A DNA stretch of 64,000 nucleotides, taken from the NCBI RefSeq assembly GCF_016755875.1, contig NZ_BNED01000005.1:4974001-5038000 (forward strand), given 5' to 3'. This document shows positions 1 to 7,683 of this stretch, piece by piece; the first letter of the stretch is position 1, and every line of letters begins with the position of its first letter. The notes under the pieces are model-generated. The model searched no databases. It was not told the DNA's origin and worked only from the letters and a program-made list of their open reading frames with translations. This stretch comes from Streptomyces spororaveus. GTDB taxonomy: Bacteria > Actinomycetota > Actinomycetes > Streptomycetales > Streptomycetaceae. Made by a program: the position numbers and the translations under genes.

Positions 1-3
1 GCG

Positions 4-759
4 ATGCCGGGAGGCAGGCTCAATCAGCAGGAACGCCAGCAGATCGCGCTGGGGCTGGCCGACGGCCTCGCCTACGCCGAGATCGCCAGGCGCCTCGACC
101 GCCCGACCTCGACGATCTCGCGCGAGGTGATGCGCAACGGCGGCCCCAACGCCTACCGGGCCGACCTGGCCCACCGCGCCACCGAACGCCGTGCCCACCG
201 GCGCGGTCAGGCGGCCCCGCGGGGACCGGAGGCGCTCCCGCAGGCCCACGGACGCGACCCCGAGGCGGTACGCGAGTTCGAGGACGTGTTCACCGACGTC
301 CTCATCCAGGCCGGCACGCCCAAGATGATGGCCCGGGTGATGTCCTGCCTGTACATCACGGACTCGGGCAGCCTCACCGCGTCCGAACTCGTCCAGCGCC
401 TCCAGGTCAGCCCGGCGTCCATCTCCAAGGCCATCACGTTCCTGGAGGGCCAGGGCCTCGTCCGCAGGGAACGCGACGAACGCCGCCGCGAGCGCTACTT
501 CGTCGACGACGACGTCTGGTACCAGGCGATGATCGCCAGCGCCCGCGCCAACGCCCTGATCATAGAAACCGCCCGTCAGGGCGTCGGAGTCCTCGGCCCC
601 GACACCCCGGCCGCCAACCGCCTGGAGAACATCGCCCGCTTCATGGACTTCGTCTCCGAGAGCCTGACCCGCGCCGCTGAACAGGCGCGCGAGGTCCTCC
701 ACACGAAGCCGGGCACACCCCCGGTCCCCCCGGGAGACGACACGGACGACACGGCCTAA
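4..759 (+). CDS. GbsR/MarR-type transcriptional regulator with extra N-terminal helix-turn-helix
   Basis: A 251-aa DNA-binding regulator. Residues about 6-40 form an IS30-transposase-like helix-turn-helix (AEIARRLDRPTSTISREV). Residues about 90-170 form a winged helix of the GbsR/MarR kind (LTASELVQRLQVSPASISKA, then GLVRRERDERRRERYF as the wing). A helical C-terminal part (about 170-240) probably dimerises. The tail is acidic and Pro-rich. The ATG lies three bases inside the window, so its ribosome site is not visible and a start further upstream is possible. The stop overlaps the end of the convergent MerR gene by four bases. The target is unknown; GbsR relatives respond to small ligands such as choline, but nothing here shows that. 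Confidence 0.85.
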   Translation: MPGGRLNQQERQQIALGLADGLAYAEIARRLDRPTSTISREVMRNGGPNAYRADLAHRATERRAHRRGQAAPRGPEALPQAHGRDPEAVREFEDVFTDVLIQAGTPKMMARVMSCLYITDSGSLTASELVQRLQVSPASISKAITFLEGQGLVRRERDERRRERYFVDDDVWYQAMIASARANALIIETARQGVGVLGPDTPAANRLENIARFMDFVSESLTRAAEQAREVLHTKPGTPPVPPGDDTDDTA

Positions 760-1127
760 GCGACCGTCGCGCGGCCCGCCGCCGCCTCGATCACCTCGTC
801 GAGCACCTCGCGGGAGCGGACCAGATCACCGATCATGCGGTCGATCCGCTCCCGCTCCGTGGCGAGTTCGGCCACCAGCGCCGGAGTGGCGCGCACCGAC
901 GGGCCGCCGTCCTCGTCCCGCATGCAGGGCAGGATCTGCGCGATCTTCGCGCTGTGCAGGCCGGCCGCGTACAGCTCCTGGATCCGGATGACCCGGTCGA
1001 CCGCCCGCTCGGGGAAGTCCCGGTGGCCGCCGGGCGTCCGGTCCGAAGCGAGCAGGCCCTGCTGCTCGTAGTAGCGCAGCGAACGCTCACCGACCCCGGT
1101 GCGCGCCGCCAGTTCACCGATCCGCAT
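756..1127 (-). CDS. MerR family transcriptional regulator
   Basis: A 123-aa MerR-type regulator. The N-terminal winged helix is clear (MRIGELAARTGVGERSLRYY, then EQQGLL), followed by a second recognition region (RTPGGHRDFPE) and a long dimerisation helix with a short variable end. The effector domain is too short for a drug-binding domain, and I see no metal-ligand cysteine cluster; the single Cys (about residue 67, LPCMRDEDGG) is in the region where one-component sensors often bind a ligand. It is divergent from the alkene reductase at 1181 with 53 bp between them, which contain a perfect inverted repeat inside the reductase promoter. It therefore most likely controls that gene by the MerR mechanism of promoter twisting. 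Confidence 0.9.
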   Translation of the reverse strand: MRIGELAARTGVGERSLRYYEQQGLLASDRTPGGHRDFPERAVDRVIRIQELYAAGLHSAKIAQILPCMRDEDGGPSVRATPALVAELATERERIDRMIGDLVRSREVLDEVIEAAAGRATVA

Positions 1128-1142
1128 GCCCCACCCCAGCCC

Positions 1143-1175
1143 TTGAACCTGACACCAGTGTCAGCTTTTACGGTA
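1143..1175 (+). promoter_or_regulatory. MerR-type promoter and operator for the alkene reductase
   Basis: A TTGAAC -35 element (1143-1148) is followed directly by the inverted repeat CTGACAC-CA-GTGTCAG (1149-1164) and a TACGGT -10-like element (1170-1175). A dyad inside an over-long spacer is the hallmark of MerR-controlled promoters. Counting from the -10, transcription would start close to the ATG at 1181, which has no Shine-Dalgarno sequence, so the mRNA may be leaderless. Confidence 0.65.
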
Positions 1176-1180
1176 CCGGC

Positions 1181-2287
1181 ATGACGCAGACACAGCACGG
1201 TCCCGCCGCTTCCCGCCTCTTCGGATCCGCCCGGCTCGGCGGCCTGGAACTGCCCAACCGCCTGGTGATGGCCCCGCTGACCCGCAACCGCGCCGGGGCC
1301 GACGGAGTCCCCGGCGAACTCATGGCCACGTACTACGCGCAGCGCGCCTCGGCCGGCCTGATCATCGCCGAGGCCAGCACACCGAACGCCGCCGGGCAGA
1401 CCTACCCGCACATCCCCGGCATCCACACTCCGGCACAGACCGCCGGGTGGCGCCGGGTCACCGAGGCCGTGCGGGCCGCCGGCGGCGGGGAGATGTTCCT
1501 CCAGCTCCAGCACGGCGGCCGGGTCGGCCACCCCGACACCAGCGGGTACGTACCTCTCGCCCCGTCCGCGGTGCCGTTCCCCGAGCAGCTGCACACCCCT
1601 GGCGGCCTGCGCGACGGCGTCGTACCGCGCGCGATGACGGCCGAGGACATCCGGGCCACGGTGGCCGACTTCGCGAGCGCGGCCCGCAACGCCGTCGGGG
1701 CGGGCTTCGCCGGGGTGGAGGTGCACTCCGCCAACGGCCACCTGCTGCACCAGTTCCTCGCCGCCAACACCAACCGCCGTACCGACGAGTGGGGCGGCCC
1801 GGTCGAGAACCGCATCCGGTTCACCGTCGAGGTGGTCCGGGCCGTCACCGAGGCCATCGGCGCGGAGCGGGTCGGCGTACGCGTCTCGCCCGGAATCAAC
1901 GTCAACGGGATCGAGGAGGGCGACACCGAGGAGATCTACCCGGCCCTGGTCAAGGCCCTGGCCGACCTGGCACCGGCCTACCTGCACCAGGTCCACGCCG
2001 ACCCCGACCGGCCCGCCTTCGCGCAGATCCGCCGCGACTGGCCCGGCACCCTGATCGCCAACCCGGCGCTCTCCCGCGAGGAGGTCGCGGCCGACGGCGG
2101 CAAGCGGCGGGCCGAACGCCTGCTGTCCGAAGGCGCCGACCTCGTGGCGCTGGGCCGGGGCTTCCTCGCCAACCCCGACTTCGTCGAGCGGCTGCGCACG
2201 GACGCGCCGCTCAACGAGATCCGGCCGGAGTTCCTGATGCACGTACAGGGCGCGGAGGGCTACACGGACTACCCGGCCCTCGCCTGA
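1181..2287 (+). CDS. Alkene reductase, old yellow enzyme family (NADH:flavin oxidoreductase)
   Basis: A 368-aa FMN-dependent TIM-barrel enzyme that reduces activated C=C bonds of enones and related electrophiles with NAD(P)H. Visible family marks: PNRLVMAPLTRNRA near the N terminus (FMN site), the substrate-binding His/Asn pair in HSANGHLLHQFLAANTNRR (about 183-201), EWGG and ENRIRF just after, and VALGRGFLANPDF near the end (phosphate site). Length is normal for the NemA/XenA-like class. It is divergent from a MerR regulator whose probable operator sits in its promoter, so it is likely induced by electrophile or thiol stress. The ATG has no ribosome site, which fits a leaderless transcript. 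Confidence 0.95.
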   Translation: MTQTQHGPAASRLFGSARLGGLELPNRLVMAPLTRNRAGADGVPGELMATYYAQRASAGLIIAEASTPNAAGQTYPHIPGIHTPAQTAGWRRVTEAVRAAGGGEMFLQLQHGGRVGHPDTSGYVPLAPSAVPFPEQLHTPGGLRDGVVPRAMTAEDIRATVADFASAARNAVGAGFAGVEVHSANGHLLHQFLAANTNRRTDEWGGPVENRIRFTVEVVRAVTEAIGAERVGVRVSPGINVNGIEEGDTEEIYPALVKALADLAPAYLHQVHADPDRPAFAQIRRDWPGTLIANPALSREEVAADGGKRRAERLLSEGADLVALGRGFLANPDFVERLRTDAPLNEIRPEFLMHVQGAEGYTDYPALA

Positions 2288-2326
2288 AACGGGCTGCCGG
2301 ACGCGCGTCGTATCCGCGGGCCCGGA

Positions 2327-2743
2327 CTACGAGGACGCGGCGGCCTGGCCCCAGGTGCGGGAGCAGAGCACGAGGCGGTAGCCGTCGGGGTCGGCGACCG
2401 TGACTCCCCACTCGTCCCAGTACGGATTGTGGGCGGCGACCCGGGTTCCGCCGTGCTCGACCAGGCGCTGGACGAGGGCCTCGTCGGGAGCCTCGCCGAG
2501 ATAGACCACGAACAGGTCGTCGACGGTCGGCGCGGGCACGATCGGGTTCGAGTCGTCCCGGGTGAGCTCGAAGTGCCAGCCGCCCCCGGCCGGGCCGACC
2601 ATCAGCAGGTCGTGCTCCCCGGCCACGCTCTCGGCGCTCCGCCACTGCACTTCCAGCCCGAGCCCGTCGACGTAGAACCGCTCGGCGGCCGCCAGGTCGA
2701 GCGAGGGCCGGGCGACGCGGACATGCGCATGTGAATCGATCAT
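2327..2743 (-). CDS. VOC family protein (glyoxalase/bleomycin-resistance fold)
   Basis: A 138-aa protein with the paired beta-alpha-beta-beta-beta modules of the vicinal-oxygen-chelate fold. The N-terminal half contains LDLAAAERFYVDGLGLEVQW and the C-terminal half VAAHNPYWDEWGVTVADPDG then YRLVLCSRTWG. The closing module (DPDGYRLVL) is the usual family ending and includes the position of a metal ligand. The reaction cannot be read from sequence: relatives include glyoxalases, dioxygenases and antibiotic-binding proteins. It is convergent with the alkene reductase, whose stop is 39 bp away, and appears to be a single-gene unit. Confidence 0.85.
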   Translation of the reverse strand: MIDSHAHVRVARPSLDLAAAERFYVDGLGLEVQWRSAESVAGEHDLLMVGPAGGGWHFELTRDDSNPIVPAPTVDDLFVVYLGEAPDEALVQRLVEHGGTRVAAHNPYWDEWGVTVADPDGYRLVLCSRTWGQAAASS

Positions 2744-2857
2744 GAATGCCAGGGTACGAAACCCCGCCGGATCAGGCGTGGTTGGGCCGACCGGTCCACG
2801 GCCGACCCGTCGGCCGGAAACCCTGGGTGACGGGCCCCGGCCGACGGACGCCGGTGG

Positions 2858-3100
2858 TCAGGCGCCCAGGTGGTAGCCCTTGGCCCAGTCCTTCTCGCCC
2901 TCGTTCTCGCAGTTGTCGGCGTACAGGGGGCCGATCTTCGCCGGAACACCGGCGAACGAGGAGCAGTGGGAGGCGAAGGCCTTGTGGCCGGCGGAGAAGC
3001 CTTCGATGTCGACACCGTCGTTGGCCAGGGCCGCGCCGGCGCCGCCCAGCAGGATGCCGGCGGCCAGGACAGACGCCGTCAGGGCAGAGCGAATACGCAT
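2858..3100 (-). CDS. Small exported protein of unknown function
   Basis: An 80-aa protein with a clear Sec signal peptide: basic start MRIRS, a hydrophobic core rich in Ala, Val, Leu and Gly, and a likely cut after GAALA before NDGVDIEGF. The mature part is about 53 residues with exactly two cysteines (SHCSS and DNCEN), which could form one disulfide outside the cell. It is hydrophilic with no membrane anchor. I do not recognise the family. It stands alone, with 117 bp before the next minus-strand gene. Confidence 0.75.
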   Translation of the reverse strand: MRIRSALTASVLAAGILLGGAGAALANDGVDIEGFSAGHKAFASHCSSFAGVPAKIGPLYADNCENEGEKDWAKGYHLGA

Positions 3101-3217
3101 GACACTCTCCTAAGATCTCGATCGACGCGCCGGACAGACGGCACGCGACCAGCTCAACATCACGGAGAGTTCACGGGAAACGGTCTTTCACCCCAATGGC
3201 GGTCACCCTCTGTAGCC

Positions 3218-3406
3218 TCAGGTGTTCGCGGTGACCTCCGCCAGGAAGGCGTCCCAGCTCGCGCCCGTGACGGCCAGCTCGGGCCCGGCCGTCACCTTGG
3301 AGTCCCGGACGTGGACGAGGCCGGCACGGGCGGCGACCTCGACGCAGTCGTCGCCGTCGCCGCTGCTGTAACTGCTCTTGAACCAGCTGAGTGGGGAGCT
3401 GTTCAC
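3218..3406 (-). CDS. DUF397 domain protein (partner of XRE-DUF5753 regulator)
   Basis: A 62-aa single-domain protein with the family signature WFKSSYSSGDGDDCVEVA and the later VHVRDSK and SWDAFLAEV. In streptomycetes these small proteins are encoded beside XRE-DUF5753 regulators of the WhiJ type and are thought to work with them. Its start overlaps the stop of the upstream regulator by four bases (ATGA), so the two are translationally coupled. A second, unlinked pair of the same kind is at 25.8-27.1 kb. Confidence 0.92.
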   Translation of the reverse strand: MNSSPLSWFKSSYSSGDGDDCVEVAARAGLVHVRDSKVTAGPELAVTGASWDAFLAEVTANT

Positions 3407-4269
3407 AGGGATCCTCGCATTCGCATCAACAGGGCCCTGCTGTCGGCAGGGTTGAGGGCCTGGATGCGAAGTTTGGCATACCGCAGGTGAAGGAGACTCA
3501 GGTCTTTCGGGTCAGTCAGGACACGGCCCGATTGCTGCCCTTCGGTGTAGCCCACCCACTCGTGGTCCTGGGTTTCGAGGAGGCGGAAGGGGCCGCCGAG
3601 ACCCGCGTGTTCGGGGCTGACGAGCGGCATGATCTGCAGATCCACATTGGGCAGTTGCGCGCATTCCAGCATGTGGTCGATCAGCTGTCGGGTCACCTCC
3701 GGCCCACCGGTCTGCCTCAGGATCACGGCCTCGTCGACGATGAAGCTGAAGACCGTGTACGGGGTGCGGAACAGCAGCTGCTGCCGCTCCAGCCGGGCCG
3801 TGATGCGCTCCTCGACCTCCTCGGCGGTGGGTGGCGGCAGGACGGCGTCCACCAGAGCCCGCGCGTACGACTCCGGCTGCAGCAGCCCCGGGACGGACCG
3901 GCACTCGTAGGTGTTGAGGATGACGGCGCCCTCCTCCAGCTCCGCCCACCGGCGGCACCAGGACGCCAGGCCGCGTCGCCGCGACAGCTGCCGGGCCGCG
4001 ATGTCGATGACGCCGAAGGTGTCCAGGACCGATTCGGTCTTGGTGATGAACTTCTTCGACGGATGCCGCCGGCCCTGTTCCACGGACCCGACGTACTGGA
4101 CCGAGTACCCGATCAGCGGCGCCAGTTGCTCCTGGGTCAGGCCGACGCGTTTGCGGGAGGCCTTGACGGTCTCGCCGAAGCTGCGCAGGTTGTCGTCCGG
4201 TTCGACCTCGCCGTCACCGCTGCCGTCGGCACTCACCATGGCGGTCACCTCCCCGGGGGAAATGCTCAC
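3403..4269 (-). CDS. XRE-type helix-turn-helix regulator with DUF5753 domain (WhiJ-like)
   Basis: A 288-aa regulator. A short acidic N-terminal arm precedes an XRE helix-turn-helix at about 30-85 (LGQ-type core seen as LTQEQLAPLIGYSVQYVGSV, then EQGRRHPSKKF). The rest is DUF5753, with the family markers WAELEEGAVILNTYECRSVP, GLLQPESYARALV and the late VVYIE-like equivalents (RLLETQDHEWVGYTEGQQSG). WhiJ relatives control development and antibiotic production together with a DUF397 protein and an AbaA-type ATPase. All three components are present here: DUF397 downstream (four-base overlap) and the ATPase divergent at 4369. A perfect 9-bp-arm dyad lies in the shared promoter. Confidence 0.93.
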   Translation of the reverse strand: MSISPGEVTAMVSADGSGDGEVEPDDNLRSFGETVKASRKRVGLTQEQLAPLIGYSVQYVGSVEQGRRHPSKKFITKTESVLDTFGVIDIAARQLSRRRGLASWCRRWAELEEGAVILNTYECRSVPGLLQPESYARALVDAVLPPPTAEEVEERITARLERQQLLFRTPYTVFSFIVDEAVILRQTGGPEVTRQLIDHMLECAQLPNVDLQIMPLVSPEHAGLGGPFRLLETQDHEWVGYTEGQQSGRVLTDPKDLSLLHLRYAKLRIQALNPADSRALLMRMRGSL

Positions 4270-4299
4270 GCATCGTTACTTCCACTGTCCAGGGAGTGA

Positions 4300-4324
4300 A
4301 CTCGTACAGTTGGTTTGTACGAGT
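4300..4324. promoter_or_regulatory. Perfect palindrome in the XRE/ATPase divergent promoter
   Basis: Arms ACTCGTACA and TGTACGAGT (9 bp each, no mismatch) are separated by GTTGGTT. The dyad is 30 bp upstream of the regulator start and 44 bp upstream of the ATPase start, the expected place for an autoregulatory operator of the XRE protein. Binding is inferred. Confidence 0.6.
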
Positions 4325-4368
4325 CCGCTTGGTGTTGAACGACCCAGGCCAAGCGGGATGTTGACGCC

Positions 4369-4809
4369 ATGACCGCACCTTCCGGCTCCGCCCGGGCCCT
4401 CGTACGCGTGTTCACTCAGCGTTTCAGCTGCACCCGCCGCGGGGCGCGCCTCGCCCGACAGCTGGCCCTCGTCGAACTCCACGACTGGGGCATCCCGGAA
4501 ACCACCGCGCTCGCCGCCGACGCGGGACTCGTCGTGGCCGAACTCGCCGCCAACGCCGTGCTCCACGGGCGCGTTCCCGGGCGGGACTTCGAGCTCCGGA
4601 TGACCCTGCTGGAGGGCGTGCTGCGCATCGAGGTCTCCGACGGCCGCGCGGACCGGCGCCCCGCCGTACGGCCGCACGCCTACCAGGCGGAATCCGGCTA
4701 CGGCCTGCGCATCGTGGACGCCGTCGCCGTCGGCTGGGGCGTACGGGACCGGCTGATCGGCAAGACGGTCTGGGCCGAGCTGACGCACCGGGCCGGGAGG
4801 CGGACGTAG
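4369..4809 (+). CDS. ATP-binding protein, anti-sigma-factor type (HATPase_c; AbaA/RsbW-like)
   Basis: A 146-aa single GHKL ATPase domain. The N box is VAELAANAVLHG (about 58-69), the G1 box is EVSDGRADRRP (about 86-96), and the G2 box is ESGYGLRIVDAVA (about 105-117). The length and lack of other domains match the RsbW/AbaA group of small kinases, not sensor kinases. It is divergent from a WhiJ-type regulator and its DUF397 partner, an arrangement repeated often in streptomycete genomes. Its protein target is unknown; anti-sigma activity is a family inference. Confidence 0.88.
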   Translation: MTAPSGSARALVRVFTQRFSCTRRGARLARQLALVELHDWGIPETTALAADAGLVVAELAANAVLHGRVPGRDFELRMTLLEGVLRIEVSDGRADRRPAVRPHAYQAESGYGLRIVDAVAVGWGVRDRLIGKTVWAELTHRAGRRT

Positions 4810-4892
4810 GCGTCCGCCCCGAGCGCTGTCGGTGGCAGCCCTTATCGTGCGATCAGGTGCGGGAACGGGCGCGAGCGGACGGGGGCGGCGGC

Positions 4893-6101
4893 ATGCGGAT
4901 GGAGTACGCGGACGGGTGGGACCCGCTGTCACGGGTGGCGGGGCGGGAGTTGTCCGCCGGGGAGGCGCGGGAGCGGGACGCCGCCGGGCTGACGTACGCC
5001 GTGCTGCACCGGGTTCCGGGGCGGGCGCTGCCGGCCGTGGTGCGGCGGGTGTCCTGGCGGAGCGGCCTGGTCGAGGTGTGGGCGTACGACGAGCAGGGCC
5101 GTCGGACGTTCGAAGCGGACCTGAGCATGCTGGTGGAGGAGGACCGGCTGCTGAACCGGCGCCTGACCGGCTGGCAGTATCCCGGTCCGGCGACCGCCGA
5201 GTCCGCCCAGGACTGTCCGCGCACCGTGGTCGAGATCGCCTCCGACGGCACCGGGCGCATCGCGCACCGGCCCACGGGCGTGCGCGGCTCCTCGCTGGAG
5301 GCGGAGCTCACCGTCCCGGAGGACCAGTGCTGGTCCGCCCGGCCCGCCTTCGGCGGGTGGCGGCCGTTCACGGCCGACGACCACCTGCCGCAGTGGGTAC
5401 GGGAGCACCTGGCCACCGCCGGGACACCGGAAGCACCGGTGTCCTGGCGGCGGGTGCCGTCCCCCATGGAGACCTCGGTCGACTTCGGCAGGCTGTTCCA
5501 ACCCGGTATGGCCATGGCGAGCCCCTACGGCGGCGTGATGACCTCCACGGAGCCGAGGCCCGCCGGGACCCTCTGCCTGCCCGGCGGGCTGCTGGGCATC
5601 GGATGCCCCGCGCAGGACGACGAGCCGCGCCTGGTCCTCGCCGTCCCGCCGGGGGAGTACCGGCTGGACGAGGCCCAGGCCGCGGAGGAGGGCGAGCGTG
5701 CGGAGGGCACCGCCGTCCGCGTGCACCTCGGCGAGGGCCCCGCCGTGTCCTGGGAGATGCTCCTGGGGCCGGGCGACGACCCGTGGCTGCTGCGCGAGGG
5801 CGAGGCGTACGGCTTCGGTACGGACGCCGCGATGGGCGCCTTCGCCGATGCCGGGGCGTGGCGGTCGCTCCAGCGGCGCTTCGTGGCGGCGCTCCACGAC
5901 CACGACGACGAGGGCTGGACGATAGGCACCGACTCCGACTTCTTCCTGCGGACCCGCGAGCCCGGCTCCGGCGTCGGGCTGGCCGGCTTCGGCCTGAGCT
6001 CGGACGGCGTCCATCCCGTCTGGCTGGGCCGCTCCTCCGCCGGGGAGCCCGTCGCCGCCGTGGTGCTCCTGGACGGCGTACCGGAGCTCTGGGCGGGCTG
6101 A
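4893..6101 (+). CDS. Protein with C-terminal DUF4241-like domain, function unknown
   Basis: A 402-aa protein. A GTG at 4857 would add 12 residues, but only the ATG at 4893 has a G-rich ribosome-site-like stretch (GGGGGCGGCGG) before it. The N-terminal half has short beta-rich segments without a match I recognise. The C-terminal half fits DUF4241: PAGTLCLPGGLLGIGCPAQD, then VPPGEYRLDEA, then WEMLLGPGDDPWLLREGEAY, then FGTDAAMGAFADA. DUF4241 proteins often occur in immunity-gene arrays of polymorphic toxins, but no toxin is next to it here; the Rhs locus is 8 kb away. It ends two bases from the convergent gene at 6104. Confidence 0.75.
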   Translation: MRMEYADGWDPLSRVAGRELSAGEARERDAAGLTYAVLHRVPGRALPAVVRRVSWRSGLVEVWAYDEQGRRTFEADLSMLVEEDRLLNRRLTGWQYPGPATAESAQDCPRTVVEIASDGTGRIAHRPTGVRGSSLEAELTVPEDQCWSARPAFGGWRPFTADDHLPQWVREHLATAGTPEAPVSWRRVPSPMETSVDFGRLFQPGMAMASPYGGVMTSTEPRPAGTLCLPGGLLGIGCPAQDDEPRLVLAVPPGEYRLDEAQAAEEGERAEGTAVRVHLGEGPAVSWEMLLGPGDDPWLLREGEAYGFGTDAAMGAFADAGAWRSLQRRFVAALHDHDDEGWTIGTDSDFFLRTREPGSGVGLAGFGLSSDGVHPVWLGRSSAGEPVAAVVLLDGVPELWAG

Positions 6102-6103
6102 GG

Positions 6104-6670
6104 TCAGCTACGCCAGCGCGGAGCCTCCTCGTCCGGGGTGTCCGGGCTCGCGAAGTGGAAGGGGACGCCCAGGTGCTCGGCCAGGGCGGTGCCCGCGTGG
6201 GTGGCAGCGGTCGCCGAGGGGTGGAGGCCGCCGGTGTCGGCGTCGCCCAGGGCCCGGACCGCCGTGCCCCAGTAGATCGTGGCGAGGCACTTCTGCCCGA
6301 CGGGCTCCTCCGTGAGGGCCAGCAGGTTCACGAACCAGTCGTGCACCGTGTCCCCGTCCCAGACCGCCTCTATCGCCACCACCCGGCCCGGTATGCCGTG
6401 GGCGAGGGCGGCGAGCGAGTCGAAGTCGATCGGGCAGTCGGGGGTGCGGGCCACCCGGTCCCCGTGGTGCTCGTAGCGCATGCTCACGATCAGCTGGGCC
6501 TGCTTCAGGCCGACGTCACCGGCGCGGCCGGCGTCCCACACCAGCCTGACGGCCTGCATGTAGCGGTCCTGGAGGACGTATCCGTCGGCCTGCCTGCGGA
6601 TGCCCTCCGGGAGCGCCGCCCACTGGTTCTCGCTGTCCCGGTCCACGCCGTCCGCCGCTCGGTTCGTCAT
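6104..6670 (-). CDS. Conserved-looking protein of unknown function
   Basis: A 188-aa soluble protein with no signal peptide or membrane segment. It is rich in Trp, His and acidic residues (for example WDGDTVHDWFVNLLALTEEP and CLATIYWGTAVRALGD). I do not recognise a family. Codon use is fully streptomycete, so it is a real gene. It is convergent with the DUF4241-like gene (two-base gap) and lies 63 bp downstream of the F420-type oxidoreductase on the same strand, so read-through from that gene is possible. Confidence 0.7.
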   Translation of the reverse strand: MTNRAADGVDRDSENQWAALPEGIRRQADGYVLQDRYMQAVRLVWDAGRAGDVGLKQAQLIVSMRYEHHGDRVARTPDCPIDFDSLAALAHGIPGRVVAIEAVWDGDTVHDWFVNLLALTEEPVGQKCLATIYWGTAVRALGDADTGGLHPSATAATHAGTALAEHLGVPFHFASPDTPDEEAPRWRS

Positions 6671-6733
6671 GGAGTCATGATCGGCGGGGTGGTGGCGCGT
6701 CGGCGAGGGGATTTCGGCGGACCAGGAGGCCGC

Positions 6734-7594
6734 TCAGAGGTACTGGGCGAACTCGTCCAGTGTGCGCAGGACTTCCGGCTTCGACGCCGAGGGGAGCTGG
6801 AGGACGACCTCCTCGATGCCGAGGTCGGCGTAATGGCTCATCTTGCCCGGGGTCGGCCGGACCGCGTACGGGACCACGTGGAGGGACTTCGGGTCGCGTC
6901 CGGCGGTCTCCCAGAGCCGGCGCAGTACGGGGAGGGACTCGGTGAGGCCGCCGCCGCCGATGGGGAGCCAGCCGTCGGCGTGGTCGGCGATGGCGGCGAA
7001 GAGCTTGGGGCCGGCCGCGCCGCCGATCAGGGTGCGGGGGCCGTACAGGGGGGCGCCCGGGCCGAGTTCGCGCGGGGGCTGGACCGGCTTCGGGTAGGCG
7101 GTGCTGGCCTGGACGGAGCAGTACTGGCCGACGTACGCGGTGGGCTCCGGGGACCACAGGGCGCGCATCAGGGCCATCCGGTCGCGGACCAGGTCGCGGC
7201 GGGTGCGCCACTCGACGCCGTGGTCGGCGGCCTCCTCGACGTTCCAGCCGTAACCGATGCCGAGGGTGAAACGGCCGTGGGAGAGGTGGTCCAGGGTGGC
7301 GACCTGCTTGGCGAGGCCGATCGGGTCGTGCTGGGAGACCAGGGTGATGCCGGTGCCGAGCTGGAGCCGGTCGGTGACGGCGGCGGCCTGGCCGAGGGCG
7401 ACGAACGGGTCGAGGGTGCGCCCGTACATCTCGGGGAGTTCGCCGCCCATGGGCGCGGCGGTCTCGCGGGTGACCGGGATGTGGGTGTGCTCCGGGAGGT
7501 AGAGGCCGGAGAACCCGCGCTCTTCGAGGCTGTGGGCCAGCCCGACGGGAGAGATGGTGCGGTCGGTGAGGAAGATGGTCGTGGCGATCCGCAT
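6734..7594 (-). CDS. LLM-class F420-dependent oxidoreductase
   Basis: A 286-aa luciferase-like TIM-barrel enzyme, probably using coenzyme F420. Signatures: GFSGLYLPEHTHIPVTRETA near the N terminus, LGTGITLVSQHDPIGLAKQV, LSHGRFTLGIGYGWNVEEAA, and the late IGGAAGPKLFAAIADHADGW. A GTG four codons upstream (7606) sits on top of the ribosome site, so the ATG at 7594, 12 bases after GGAGG, is the better start. The substrate is unknown. The F420 supply gene fbiC is in the same window (10.7-13.3 kb), and a nitroreductase-type F420 protein is at 34.8 kb, which fits an F420-using organism. Confidence 0.9.
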   Translation of the reverse strand: MRIATTIFLTDRTISPVGLAHSLEERGFSGLYLPEHTHIPVTRETAAPMGGELPEMYGRTLDPFVALGQAAAVTDRLQLGTGITLVSQHDPIGLAKQVATLDHLSHGRFTLGIGYGWNVEEAADHGVEWRTRRDLVRDRMALMRALWSPEPTAYVGQYCSVQASTAYPKPVQPPRELGPGAPLYGPRTLIGGAAGPKLFAAIADHADGWLPIGGGGLTESLPVLRRLWETAGRDPKSLHVVPYAVRPTPGKMSHYADLGIEEVVLQLPSASKPEVLRTLDEFAQYL

Positions 7595-7683
7595 GGGCTC
7601 TGGCACCTCCGAGACGTGGGACCCGCCACGGTACGGGCTGGACCCCCGAATGTTGAGGGGGCGTCAGGTGCGGGGGTCGGGGT

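Noticed and set aside
4857..4892. GTG start for the DUF4241-like gene
   Set aside because: No ribosome site precedes it, whereas the ATG at 4893 has a G-rich stretch at good distance.
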